The notes under the pieces are model-generated. The model saw only the letters and a list, made by a program, of their open reading frames with translations, searched no databases and was not told where the DNA came from. A stretch of 64,000 nucleotides of DNA from Kitasatospora paranensis. GTDB taxonomy: Bacteria > Actinomycetota > Actinomycetes > Streptomycetales > Streptomycetaceae. Shown piece after piece: positions 18,920 to 27,138 of the stretch. Where the stretch lies: contig NZ_BAABKV010000001.1 in the NCBI RefSeq assembly GCF_039544005.1, positions 2,356,001 to 2,420,000 on the forward strand, read 5' to 3'. How positions within the stretch are numbered: position 1 is the stretch's first letter; every line of letters begins with the position of its first letter. Both the position numbers and the translations under genes were made by a program.

Positions 18920-18973
18920 GCGGGTTGCCCCGGAGGTGCGGGTTGCCCCGGACTTGCGGGTTGTCCCGGAGGT
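18920..18973. repeat. Three 18-bp tandem repeats between the diiron oxygenase and exporter genes
   Basis: The unit GCGGGTTGCCCCGGAGGT starts at 18920, 18938 and 18956. Copies 2 and 3 each differ from copy 1 at one or two bases. It fills most of a 96-base gap in a leftward operon. Each unit can pair internally (GGGTTGCCC), so it may affect mRNA processing or be a repeated protein site. No function is known. Confidence 0.8.
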
Positions 18974-18980
18974 ACGGGGG

Positions 18981-20066
18981 TCAGACCTGTTCCTCGGCCC
19001 CGAGGCCGATGGCCTGCTCGACCTGGAGGATCCGGGCGCGGTCGAGGTCGCCGGCGATCTTCTCGTCCTGCTCCATCAGGGCCTCGATGTCGTGGCCCTC
19101 GTAGCCGATGATCCCGATCTGGGCGAAGGTGTCGCGCATCCGGTCGCCGAACAGGCCGATGTCCTTGAGGGTCGGGACGATGCGTGAGAAGAGGTGGCTC
19201 TGGAACATCCGGAAGTGCTCGGAGTTCTTCATGAACTCCATGCACTCGTCGGCGTCGACGTCGAGGTTGCGCCACACCTCCTCGCCGATGAAGCGCTGGC
19301 GCATCAGGTGGCAGGCCTCGGTGCAGAACTCCTCGCGCTCGGCCCGCTCGGCGGCGGTGAGCTGCGGGTAGTAGTCGCGCAGGGCGAGCCGGCCGAAGGC
19401 GACGTGCCGGGCCTCGTCCTGCATCACGTACGTGTTGAGGGCCCGGGCGAGCGGCTCGGTGGCGGAGTCGCGGATGAGGCCGAAGGCGGCGAGCGCGAGT
19501 CCCTCGATCAGCACCTGCATGCCGAGGTAGGTCATGTCCCAGCGGGAGTCGGAGATGACGTCGTCGAGCAGGGCCTTCAGGCCGGGGTTGATCGGGTAGG
19601 CGAGGTGGAGCTTCTCGCGGAGGTAGCGCGAGTAGACCTCGACGTGCCGGGCCTCGTCCATCACCTGGGTGGCGGCGTAGAACTTGGAGTCGAGGTCGGG
19701 AACGGTGTGCACGATCTTGGAGGAGCAGATCAGGGCGCCCTGTTCGCCGTGCAGGAACTGGGAGAACTGCCAGGCGGTGAGGTGGTGGCGGACCATGCCG
19801 CGTTCGCGGGGGCCGAGCGAGGACCAGACCCGGGAGCCGTAGATGGCGATGGTCTGTTCGGGCACGCCCATGGGGTCGTTGACGTCGACCTCGATCGACC
19901 AGTCCAGGCGCTCGTTGGCGTCCCACTGGCGCTGCTTGCCCTTTTCGTAGAGGCTCAGCAGCCGGTCCCTGCCCTCGTCGTACTCCCAGTCGAAGACCGT
20001 GGTGCCGCCTCCGGGGACGACCCAGCTGGTCTGTTCGACCGGGAGGGCGTACATGCGTGTGCTCAC
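18981..20066 (-). CDS. Ferritin-like diiron oxygenase of unknown substrate
   Basis: A 361-residue helical protein with the metal-ligand pattern of non-heme diiron enzymes: Glu108, Glu138-x2-His141, Glu188 and Glu218-x2-His221 (both ExxH boxes read DEARH). This spacing fits the ferritin/ribonucleotide-reductase-like superfamily, which includes AurF-like N-oxygenases and other tailoring oxygenases. Its reaction cannot be told from sequence. The GTG at 20066 is preceded by GGAAGGGGA; an ATG lies four codons in. It heads a leftward group with the exporter and SDR and is divergent from the LAL regulator, so it is probably a cluster tailoring enzyme. Confidence 0.75.
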   Translation of the reverse strand: MSTRMYALPVEQTSWVVPGGGTTVFDWEYDEGRDRLLSLYEKGKQRQWDANERLDWSIEVDVNDPMGVPEQTIAIYGSRVWSSLGPRERGMVRHHLTAWQFSQFLHGEQGALICSSKIVHTVPDLDSKFYAATQVMDEARHVEVYSRYLREKLHLAYPINPGLKALLDDVISDSRWDMTYLGMQVLIEGLALAAFGLIRDSATEPLARALNTYVMQDEARHVAFGRLALRDYYPQLTAAERAEREEFCTEACHLMRQRFIGEEVWRNLDVDADECMEFMKNSEHFRMFQSHLFSRIVPTLKDIGLFGDRMRDTFAQIGIIGYEGHDIEALMEQDEKIAGDLDRARILQVEQAIGLGAEEQV

Positions 20067-20378
20067 GGGTCCCCTTCCAGGGATGGGCCGGTCGGACGGT
20101 CACGACGGCGTGTCATCGGGCAGCCCGAGTACGGATCAAGTCTGGCCGCTCGCGCACCTGGAGTGCAGTGGGGATTACCCTGGGTGCGGTGGCTCGGCGC
20201 GGCACCGGGCCGCGGCGTTCCGCCCGGGCGGCCCGCGGGGGCGGAGTCCGGTGGAACGCCTGTGCGGTCGACGCGCGTTGTCCTGCTGCGGGCAAGAGAG
20301 GCGACACGAACGGGAATCGACCGGCTATTGACCTGTACCTGCTGTGATGGACGCGTTCACACGACGACGGGGGATCCG
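20067..20378. promoter_or_regulatory. Divergent promoter region between diiron oxygenase and LAL regulator
   Basis: This gap of 312 bases must hold promoters for both directions. TTGACC at 20328-20333 is a possible -35 for the rightward regulator gene, but no matching -10 is clear. No tandem heptamers of SARP type and no clear palindrome were found. Confidence 0.3.
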
Positions 20379-23312
20379 ATGAGTACCGGCAGGCGACGAG
20401 ATCATCGAGGAGCGGACGGCGCGACGGCGGGGCGCGCGGCACGGGTGGGCGGCAGCCCCGCGACGGAGCCGGCCAGTGTCGTCGGACGCCTTCCGGACCT
20501 GGCGACGCTCGCGAAGTGCATGGCGGAGGTGAACGGCCGGAGCGGGGCCGTGGGCCTGGTGAAGGTGACCGGTGACGCCGGTGCCGGAAAGACCGCCGTG
20601 CTCGCCGAGTTCGCCCGTACGGCCCGGGCCACGGAGGCGATCGTGCTGAACGGCCGGGCCCGCGAGGAGTGGGCCGAGACGCCGTTCAGCACCGTCGCCG
20701 ACGCCTTCGACGAGCAGGGCGAGCGGCGGCTCGCCGCGCAGGGCGACCACGCCGGTCCGAGCAGCGGCCGGGTGGTGCGTGCGCTCCTGGACACCCTGCC
20801 GGCCGGCCCGCTGGTGCTGATCCTGGACGATCTGCACGTGGCGGACGCCCGCTCGCTGGATGCGCTGGCCGACCTGTTACGACGCCCGCCGAGGCCGGAC
20901 ATGCTGTTCGTGCTGGGCTACCGCGACCGGCAGACCACCACCGGCCTGTTGCGCGCGCTGGGCGGCCGGTCGGAGCAGATGTTCGTCGAACACCTGCATC
21001 TGGAACCGCTGTTGGAGCAGGACTACGACGAGCTGCTGGCGGGTGCGGCGACCGCGTTCGCCCGGCGCACGCTGCACCGGGAGAGCGGTGGCAACCCGGC
21101 CTACCTGAAGGTGCTGCTCGCCGAGCAGGCGGAGCACCCGGTGCCGCTGGACGGCGGCCGGACGGACCAGCCCTCCAGGGTCGGCGGTTACGCCGCGCTC
21201 GCGCACGAGCTGGCGCCGCTGTGCCCCGAGACGCGTGCGGTCGCGGAGACCGCGGCCGTGGTCGGCGACGAGTTCGAGGTGGGCCTGGTCGCCGAACTGC
21301 TCGGCCGCACGCCGACCCTGGTGCTCCGGGCGATCGGGGAGCTGCTCCGCCGCGACCTGGTGCGGCCGGTCATCCCCGGCCAGTACTTCACGTTCCGTCA
21401 CCCGGTGGTGCGCCGGGCGGTCTACCACGGCAGCGAGTTGAGCTGGCGGGTCGGCGTGCACGCGCAGGTCGACACGGTGCTGTGCGCCCGCGGCGCCTCC
21501 TCGCTGGAGCGGGCGCCGCACGTCGAGCAGTGCATCGAGTACGGCGACCTGGACGGGCTGGGCCTGCTGGAGAGCGCCGCCCGGGCGGCGTCCCTCAACG
21601 AGCCGGAGACGGCGTCCGCGTGGCTGTCGACGGCGTTGCGCACCCTGCCGCGCCACCAGCGCCACGACGCCCGGCGGGCCCGCCTGACGCTCCGGCTCGC
21701 CGAGGCGCAGGCCACCTCCGGCCGGCTGCCGCAGGCCCGCGAGCTGATGCACGAGGCGCTGGGGATGCTGCCCACGGACGACGTCGCGGAGCACGCGATC
21801 GCGGTCGCCTCGGTGGCCCGGGTCCAGCGGCTGCTGGGGCGGCCGGAGGAGACCGCCGCGATGCTGCACCGGGAGCTGGAGGCGGTCGGCGACGATCCGA
21901 CGCCGGCCTGCGCCATGCTGCGGTTCGAGCTGTCCACCGGCCGCCTGCACGGCGGCGACCCGGACGGCGGCTACCGGTGGGCGCAGGAGGTCCTGGTGAT
22001 CGCCGAACGCCTGCGGCACCGCCCGCTGGAGGCCTCGGCGCTGGGGGTGATGGCGATGGCGGCGAGCGCGTCGGGGCGGCCGCACCCCGCCCTGGAGCAC
22101 CACGCGCGGGCGACGGCCATCCTCGACAGCATGCTGGACAGCGAGCTGGCGCAGAGCCTGGACGCCGCGGTGTGGATCGGCTGGAGCGGAGTGCTGCTGG
22201 AGCGGTGGAACGACGCGCTGCGCCACTTCCACAAGGGCGCGGAGTTCGCCACCCGTTCGGGCTCGCTGCTGTTCCTGCCGCAGTTGCTCGCGGGGCAGGC
22301 GTTCGTACTCCGGGACCGCGGCCGGCTGCCGGAGGCGCATGCGGCCGCCGAGCAGGCCGTCCACCTGGCGGAGCTGTCCGGCAGCCCGGAGGCACTGGTC
22401 AACTCCCGGGCCATGCTGGCGTACGTGGATCTGGCCCGCGGCCGGCTGGAGGAGGCGCTGGAGAGCGCCGGCCGGGCGAGCGTGCAGCCGCCGCGGTCGG
22501 CGGGCGGCTGGAAGGAGACGCTGGCCCTGCGGATCCTCTCCGAGGCGAAGCTGCTCAACGGGGATGCGGAGGGCTGTCTGGCCCTGGTCGCCCAGGCCGG
22601 CGGCCCCGAGCTGCCGGCGGCCGACGCCGGCTCGCGGGTGGCCTGGTACGAGTTGCTGACCCGCGCGGAGCTGGCGGCCGGCCGGGAGGCGGCCGCGGCG
22701 GGCTGGGCCGACCGGGCGGTGGCGGCGGCCGCCGCGCTGGCGCAGCCCGGCCGGCACGCGCTGGCCGAGCTCGCGCAGGCGCGGATCGCCCTGACCGACC
22801 ACCGGGAGGACGCCCTGTCGCCCGCCCGGCGGGCCGTACGGGGGCTGGAGGCGGCGGGGCGGACGATCGACGCGTTGCGCGCCCGGGTGGTGCTCGGGGC
22901 GGCGCTGTGGCAGGACGGGCACCACGAGGAGGCGGGCCGGGAGCTCAAGGCCGCGCAGCTGAACCTCGAACTCCTCGGCGCCGCGGCGCTGGCCAGGATG
23001 GCCCGTTCGGAGCGCCGGCGGCTGGCGGCGAGAGTGCCGCGCAGCCGGACGGCGGACTCACCGCGGACGGTGACCGGGCTGACCGGGCGCGAGCGGCAGA
23101 TCGCCGAGCTGGTCGGTGACGGTCTGACCAACCGGCTGATCGCGAAGGGGCTGCACATCTCCGAGAAGACGGTGGAGATGCACCTGTCCAACGTCTTCGC
23201 GAAGCTCGGGGTGGCCAACCGGGCGGCGGTCTCGGCCATCATCACCCGGGACCGGCTGGAGGTGGACGCCGACGCCGGTGGTCGGGTCCAGGCTGGCGGG
23301 CGGCAGCCCTGA
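20379..23312 (+). CDS. LuxR family regulator of the LAL type with N-terminal ATPase
   Basis: A 977-residue regulator. The N-terminal AAA domain has Walker A GDAGAGKT (about residue 70) and Walker B LVLILDDLH. A long helical TPR-like middle follows, and a C-terminal LuxR HTH reads LTGRERQIAELVGDGLTNRLIAKGLHISEKTVEMHLSNV. LAL proteins are usually pathway-specific activators of antibiotic clusters. It lies between the NRPS operon (convergent) and the oxygenase-exporter-SDR group (divergent), so it is a good candidate activator of one or both. The ATG at 20379 follows GGGGGAT. The same frame is open upstream but shows no conserved sequence. Confidence 0.9.
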   Translation: MSTGRRRDHRGADGATAGRAARVGGSPATEPASVVGRLPDLATLAKCMAEVNGRSGAVGLVKVTGDAGAGKTAVLAEFARTARATEAIVLNGRAREEWAETPFSTVADAFDEQGERRLAAQGDHAGPSSGRVVRALLDTLPAGPLVLILDDLHVADARSLDALADLLRRPPRPDMLFVLGYRDRQTTTGLLRALGGRSEQMFVEHLHLEPLLEQDYDELLAGAATAFARRTLHRESGGNPAYLKVLLAEQAEHPVPLDGGRTDQPSRVGGYAALAHELAPLCPETRAVAETAAVVGDEFEVGLVAELLGRTPTLVLRAIGELLRRDLVRPVIPGQYFTFRHPVVRRAVYHGSELSWRVGVHAQVDTVLCARGASSLERAPHVEQCIEYGDLDGLGLLESAARAASLNEPETASAWLSTALRTLPRHQRHDARRARLTLRLAEAQATSGRLPQARELMHEALGMLPTDDVAEHAIAVASVARVQRLLGRPEETAAMLHRELEAVGDDPTPACAMLRFELSTGRLHGGDPDGGYRWAQEVLVIAERLRHRPLEASALGVMAMAASASGRPHPALEHHARATAILDSMLDSELAQSLDAAVWIGWSGVLLERWNDALRHFHKGAEFATRSGSLLFLPQLLAGQAFVLRDRGRLPEAHAAAEQAVHLAELSGSPEALVNSRAMLAYVDLARGRLEEALESAGRASVQPPRSAGGWKETLALRILSEAKLLNGDAEGCLALVAQAGGPELPAADAGSRVAWYELLTRAELAAGREAAAAGWADRAVAAAAALAQPGRHALAELAQARIALTDHREDALSPARRAVRGLEAAGRTIDALRARVVLGAALWQDGHHEEAGRELKAAQLNLELLGAAALARMARSERRRLAARVPRSRTADSPRTVTGLTGRERQIAELVGDGLTNRLIAKGLHISEKTVEMHLSNVFAKLGVANRAAVSAIITRDRLEVDADAGGRVQAGGRQP

Positions 23313-23348
23313 GATGTTCTGGATGAAGGTCTCCAGCCGGGCGTTCAG

Positions 23349-23382
23349 GGCCTGTTCGGCGCGTTGACGTGCCGAACAGGCC
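23349..23382. terminator. Bidirectional terminator hairpin
   Basis: A perfect 12-bp stem (23349-23360 with 23371-23382) and a 10-base loop lie between the convergent LAL gene and the end of the NRPS operon. Confidence 0.8.
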
Positions 23383-23417
23383 CGGCGGGCGGTGCGCCGT
23401 GCGGTCACTGGTCCCCC

Positions 23418-25022
23418 TCAGAGCGGAATGTTGCTGTGCTTCTTGAACGGCAGCGCCATCCTCTTGTTGCGCAGGGCGCGCAGCGCCTTGACGACGGCGG
23501 CCCTGGTCTCCGAGGGGGCGATGACGTCGTCGATGCAGCCGCGTTCGGCGGCGACGTACGGGCTGGTGAGGGTCTGTTCGTACTCGTCGGTGAGGAGCCG
23601 CCGGGTGGGTTCCGGGTCCGCGGAGGCGGCGATCTCCCGGTGGAAGAGCACGTCGATGCCGCCGCGGGCGCCCATCACGCCGATCTCGGCGGTGGGCCAG
23701 GCGAGGCAGAGGTCCGCGCCGAGTTCCTTGGAGCCCATCACGGCGTAGCCGCCGCCGAAGGCGCGGCGGACGATGACGGTGACCTTGGGGACGGTCGACT
23801 CGATGTAGGCGAAGCCGAGTTTGGCGCCCCTGCGGATGATGCCGGCGTACTCCTGGACGGTGCCGGGGAGGAAGCCGGGGACGTCGACGAGGGTGAGGAT
23901 CGGCAGGTTGAAGGCGTCGCAGAAGCGGACGAAGCGGGCGGCCTTCTCGGCGGCGTCGATGTCGAGCGAGCCGGCGAGGTGTTTGGGCTGGTTGGCGACG
24001 ACGCCGATCGGGCGGCCCTCGACGCGGGCGAACCCGCAGAGGATGTTGGGGGCGAACTCGGCGTGCACTTCGAGGAGTTCGCCGTCGTCGAGGATGCGGT
24101 CCAGGACTTCGAACATGTCGTAGGGCCGCTCCACGGCGTCCGGCACGACGTGGTCGAGCTCGGTGTCCCGCGCGGTGGTGCCCAGCGGGGCGGCGGCCGG
24201 CAGGACGGGCGGTGTGTCGCAGTTGTTGGCGGGCAGGTAGGAGAGGAGTTCCTTGACGTAGAGGAGGGCGTCCTCCTCGTCGGCGGCCATGTAGTGCGCG
24301 TTGCCGGTGCGGCGGGCGTGGACGGCGGCGCCGCCGAGCTCCTCCAGCCCGACGCTCTCGCCGGTCACGGTCCTGATCACGTCGGGTCCGGTGACGAACA
24401 TGTGCGAGGTGCGTTCGACCATGACGACGAAGTCGGTCGCGGCCGGGGTGTAGACGGCGCCGCCGGCGCAGATGCCCATGATCACCGAGATCTGCGGGAT
24501 CACCCCGGAGGCGGTGACCACCCGGCGGGCGACCTGGCCGTAGGCGGCGAGCGAGAGCACGCCCTCCTGGAGGCGGGCGCCGCTGGAGTCGTTGATGCCG
24601 ATGACCGGGCAGCCGGTCTGCAGGGCGAGGTCGAGCAGCTTGCCGACCTTCACGCCGAACATCTCGCCGACGCTGCCGTTGTGGGCGGTGGCGTCCTGCG
24701 CGTACACGCACACCGGGCGGCCGTCGACGGTGCCCATGCCGGTCACCACGCCGTCGCCGGGCGGGCGTTGGGCGTCGAGTCCGAAGTTGGTGGAGCGGTG
24801 GCGCACCAGCGGGTCGGTCTCCAGGAAGGAGCCGGCGTCGAGCAGCAGGTCGATCCGCTCGCGGGCGGTGAACTTGCCGAGCGCCCGGCGGCGGCGGGCC
24901 GCGCGCGGTGAGCCGGGCTCGCGGGCGGCCTGCCGGCGCTGCTGGTGCTCGGCGAGCCGTTCCGCGGTGGTGGGCCGGCGGGCGGGCCCGGGGGCGGCTG
25001 GTGACCGGCGGCGGGCTCGCAC
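23418..25022 (-). CDS. Acyl-CoA carboxylase carboxyltransferase (beta) subunit
   Basis: A 534-residue biotin-dependent carboxyltransferase of the PccB/AccB type. It moves CO2 from carboxybiotin to acetyl-, propionyl- or larger acyl-CoA, giving PKS extender units. Seen are the FTARERIDLLLDAGSF start of the domain, the oxyanion-hole Gly pairs in SSGARLQEG and ICAGGAVY (N-half), and AFGGGYAVMGSK with GADLCLAWP (C-half). No biotin carboxylase is encoded nearby, so it must share the host alpha subunit. The GTG at 25022 starts the intact frame. A GTG at 25051, overlapping the previous stop as GTGA, would start the protein if one base is missing in the run of five G at 24990-24994. It is the last gene of the NRPS operon. 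Confidence 0.88.
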   Translation of the reverse strand: MRARRRSPAAPGPARRPTTAERLAEHQQRRQAAREPGSPRAARRRRALGKFTARERIDLLLDAGSFLETDPLVRHRSTNFGLDAQRPPGDGVVTGMGTVDGRPVCVYAQDATAHNGSVGEMFGVKVGKLLDLALQTGCPVIGINDSSGARLQEGVLSLAAYGQVARRVVTASGVIPQISVIMGICAGGAVYTPAATDFVVMVERTSHMFVTGPDVIRTVTGESVGLEELGGAAVHARRTGNAHYMAADEEDALLYVKELLSYLPANNCDTPPVLPAAAPLGTTARDTELDHVVPDAVERPYDMFEVLDRILDDGELLEVHAEFAPNILCGFARVEGRPIGVVANQPKHLAGSLDIDAAEKAARFVRFCDAFNLPILTLVDVPGFLPGTVQEYAGIIRRGAKLGFAYIESTVPKVTVIVRRAFGGGYAVMGSKELGADLCLAWPTAEIGVMGARGGIDVLFHREIAASADPEPTRRLLTDEYEQTLTSPYVAAERGCIDDVIAPSETRAAVVKALRALRNKRMALPFKKHSNIPL

Positions 25023-25047
25023 CGGTCCGTGGCGGGGGTGCCGATGG

Positions 25048-25662
25048 TCACGAGGTCACCTCGGCGGGCCTGGTCCGGGCGTGCGCGTGGGCGAACCCGG
25101 CGACCTGCCGGCCGACCGTCTCCAGCTGTTCGACGCAGCGGCGGTCCGCCTCGTACTCGACGGTGCGCAGCTGCTGCTCGGCGGAGTTGACGGTGATCCC
25201 GAGCGGGGTGGGCCAGCCGCGCAGGGCGTGCACGGTGGCGCGCAGGGCGGCCAGGGTGCTGCCGCCGGTCTGCCAGCCGGCCGCTGTGACGATGCAGCCG
25301 ACGGCGCGGCCGTCGAGGTAGGGGCGGCGGTCGTGCCGGAGGTCCTCCAGGTGGTCGAGGGCGTTCTTGACCAGGGCGGAGATCCCGCCGTGGTAGCTGG
25401 GGCTGGCGAGGACCAGCCCGTCGGCCCGGGCCACCGTCGCGAGGAACTGCTCGGTGGCGGTGGTCCGTTCGCTCCCCTGCGGGGTGTACATCGGCAGCCG
25501 GGCGAGGCCGGGGCCGTCGAGGAGTGCGATCTCGGCTCCGGCCTGCTCGGCGCCGCGCAGTGCGGTGCGCAGGGCGCGCTCGGTCGTCGAGTCGGGTCGG
25601 CCCGTTCCTCCGATGCCCAGTACGAGCGGCCGTGTGCGGTCCGGCCAGTCCACCATCTCCAC
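25048..25662 (-). CDS. NAD(P)H-dependent FMN reductase
   Basis: A 204-residue flavodoxin-like reductase. It has the phosphate-binding loop GIGGTGRPDSTTERAL near residue 20 and the second flavin segment SPSYHGGISALVKNALDHLED. Such enzymes reduce FMN and hand it to two-component monooxygenases. The NRPS in this operon carries an inserted luciferase-like monooxygenase domain that needs reduced flavin, so this enzyme is its likely partner. The stop overlaps a possible start of the carboxylase gene; MbtH lies 24 bases upstream. Confidence 0.85.
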   Translation of the reverse strand: MEMVDWPDRTRPLVLGIGGTGRPDSTTERALRTALRGAEQAGAEIALLDGPGLARLPMYTPQGSERTTATEQFLATVARADGLVLASPSYHGGISALVKNALDHLEDLRHDRRPYLDGRAVGCIVTAAGWQTGGSTLAALRATVHALRGWPTPLGITVNSAEQQLRTVEYEADRRCVEQLETVGRQVAGFAHAHARTRPAEVTS

Positions 25663-25686
25663 GTCTCTCCCCCTGTGTCCGGCGCG

Positions 25687-25887
25687 TCAGTCGGTGGTGC
25701 GGAGGCTGAGCGGACGCAGGTCCGTCCAGACCTCTTCGATGTGGCCGAGGCACTCCTCGCGGGTGCCGCTGAAGCCCTGGGGGTGCCAGCCGTCGGGCAG
25801 CGGGAGGTCGGCGTCCCAGAGGGAGTGCTGGTCCTCGTGGTTGGCGACGACGAGGTACAGCGGCTCGGTGGTCTGCTGGTCCGTCAT
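25687..25887 (-). CDS. MbtH-like NRPS accessory protein
   Basis: A 66-residue MbtH homologue with the diagnostic Asn and Trp pattern: VVANHEDQHSLW, then PDGWHPQGF and the end motif HIEEVWTDLRPLSLR. MbtH proteins bind adenylation domains and are needed for their folding or activity. It presumably serves one or more of the three A domains encoded upstream in the same operon. The length is normal. Confidence 0.92.
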   Translation of the reverse strand: MTDQQTTEPLYLVVANHEDQHSLWDADLPLPDGWHPQGFSGTREECLGHIEEVWTDLRPLSLRTTD

Positions 25888-25904
25888 GACGGTTTCCTTC
25901 CGGG

Positions 25905-27137
25905 TCACTTGCGGGTGTCCTTGACGATCCGGCCGCCCTTGACGACCAGGACGACACGGGTGGGGTCGTCGAAGAGTTCGGGTTCGGTCAGCGGGTCGAA
26001 GTCGACGGCGATCAGGTCCGCGAGCTTGCCGGTCTCGACGGAGCCGATGCGGTCGGCGACCCGCATGATGCGGGCGTTGACGGAGGTGGCCGACACGATG
26101 GCCTCGTGGGCGCCGATGATCTTCGCCTTGAGGGCGATCTCGAGGCCGCGGCGGTCCTGCCGGGGGCCGATCAGGTCGGAGCCGGAGCCGACCAGGACGC
26201 CCGCCTCGCGGGCGGCGAGCAGGCCGTCGGTCATGCCCTGGAGGGTGTCGCCGACGCGTTCGCGGATCTGCGGCGGCAGGCCGTGCTGGTCGAAGTTCTC
26301 CTCCAGGACCTTGGCGATGGCCAGGGTCGGCACCAGGCTGACGCCGCGGGCGGCCATCATCGCGGCCGTCTCCTCGTCGATGCCGGTGCCGTGCTCGACG
26401 CACTCCACGCCGGCCGTGACGGCGTTGTGGATCCCGGCCACGTTGTGGGCGTGCACGGTGACGTAGGTGTGCCGGGCGTGGGCCTCGGCCACGGCGGTGG
26501 CGATCTCCTCGACGGTGAACTGGGTGTCGTCCAGGGAGTCGGCGATGGAGACGACGCCGCCGGTGACGGCCATCTTGAGGAAGCTGGCGCCCTGCCGGAA
26601 GCACTCGCGGGCGGCCTTGCGGACCTCGTCGTTGCCGTCGGAGATCCGTCCCACCGCGGTCAGGCCGCGGACCCGGAAGTGGAAGGTGTCGTCCGGCGGC
26701 GCGAACGGCGAGCCGAGGTGCCCGTGCCCGCCGCACTGGACGAGCGGCGAGGCGGACGCCCAGATGCGGGGGCCGGGCACGAGGCCCCGGGCGACGGTGC
26801 GCAGCACGCCGTGGTCGATGCCGCCGCAGTCGCGGACGGCGGTGAAGCCGGCGTCGAGGGTCTCGCGCAGGGTCCGGAAGATGTCGGCGGCGCGCTCCGC
26901 GACGGACAGTTCCAGGTTGAGGACGGCGCGCATCTCGCTGGAGTGGCCGATGTGGACGTGGGCGTCGATCAGGCCGGGCAGCAGGGTGAGGCCGTCGAGG
27001 TCGACGGTTTCGGTTCCGACCGGGCCGTCGACGCCGATCCCGGTGATCCGGTCGCCCTCGACGAGGACGGATCCGCGCGGCACCGGGTCGTTGCCGAGGC
27101 CGTCGACGACGGTCGCGCCGGTGAGCAGCAGTGCCAT
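25905..27137 (-). CDS. Metal-dependent amidohydrolase
   Basis: A 410-residue enzyme of the amidohydrolase superfamily (imidazolonepropionase/prolidase-like branch). The metal motif DAHVHIG lies near residue 60, a lysine in FLKMAVTGG near 185 could be the carboxylated bridging residue, histidines occur at VTVHAHN and VEHGTGI, and the catalytic Asp is in GSGSDLIG. These enzymes hydrolyse or form cyclic amides and peptides. Its ATG is one base after the PKS stop, so it is tightly coupled to the assembly line and probably acts on the product, for example by dipeptide trimming or ring opening. No signal peptide is seen. Confidence 0.83.
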   Translation of the reverse strand: MALLLTGATVVDGLGNDPVPRGSVLVEGDRITGIGVDGPVGTETVDLDGLTLLPGLIDAHVHIGHSSEMRAVLNLELSVAERAADIFRTLRETLDAGFTAVRDCGGIDHGVLRTVARGLVPGPRIWASASPLVQCGGHGHLGSPFAPPDDTFHFRVRGLTAVGRISDGNDEVRKAARECFRQGASFLKMAVTGGVVSIADSLDDTQFTVEEIATAVAEAHARHTYVTVHAHNVAGIHNAVTAGVECVEHGTGIDEETAAMMAARGVSLVPTLAIAKVLEENFDQHGLPPQIRERVGDTLQGMTDGLLAAREAGVLVGSGSDLIGPRQDRRGLEIALKAKIIGAHEAIVSATSVNARIMRVADRIGSVETGKLADLIAVDFDPLTEPELFDDPTRVVLVVKGGRIVKDTRK

Positions 27138-27138
27138 G

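Noticed and set aside
18920..18973. 18-bp repeats as a CRISPR array
   Set aside because: Copies are directly adjacent with no spacers, and no cas genes are present.
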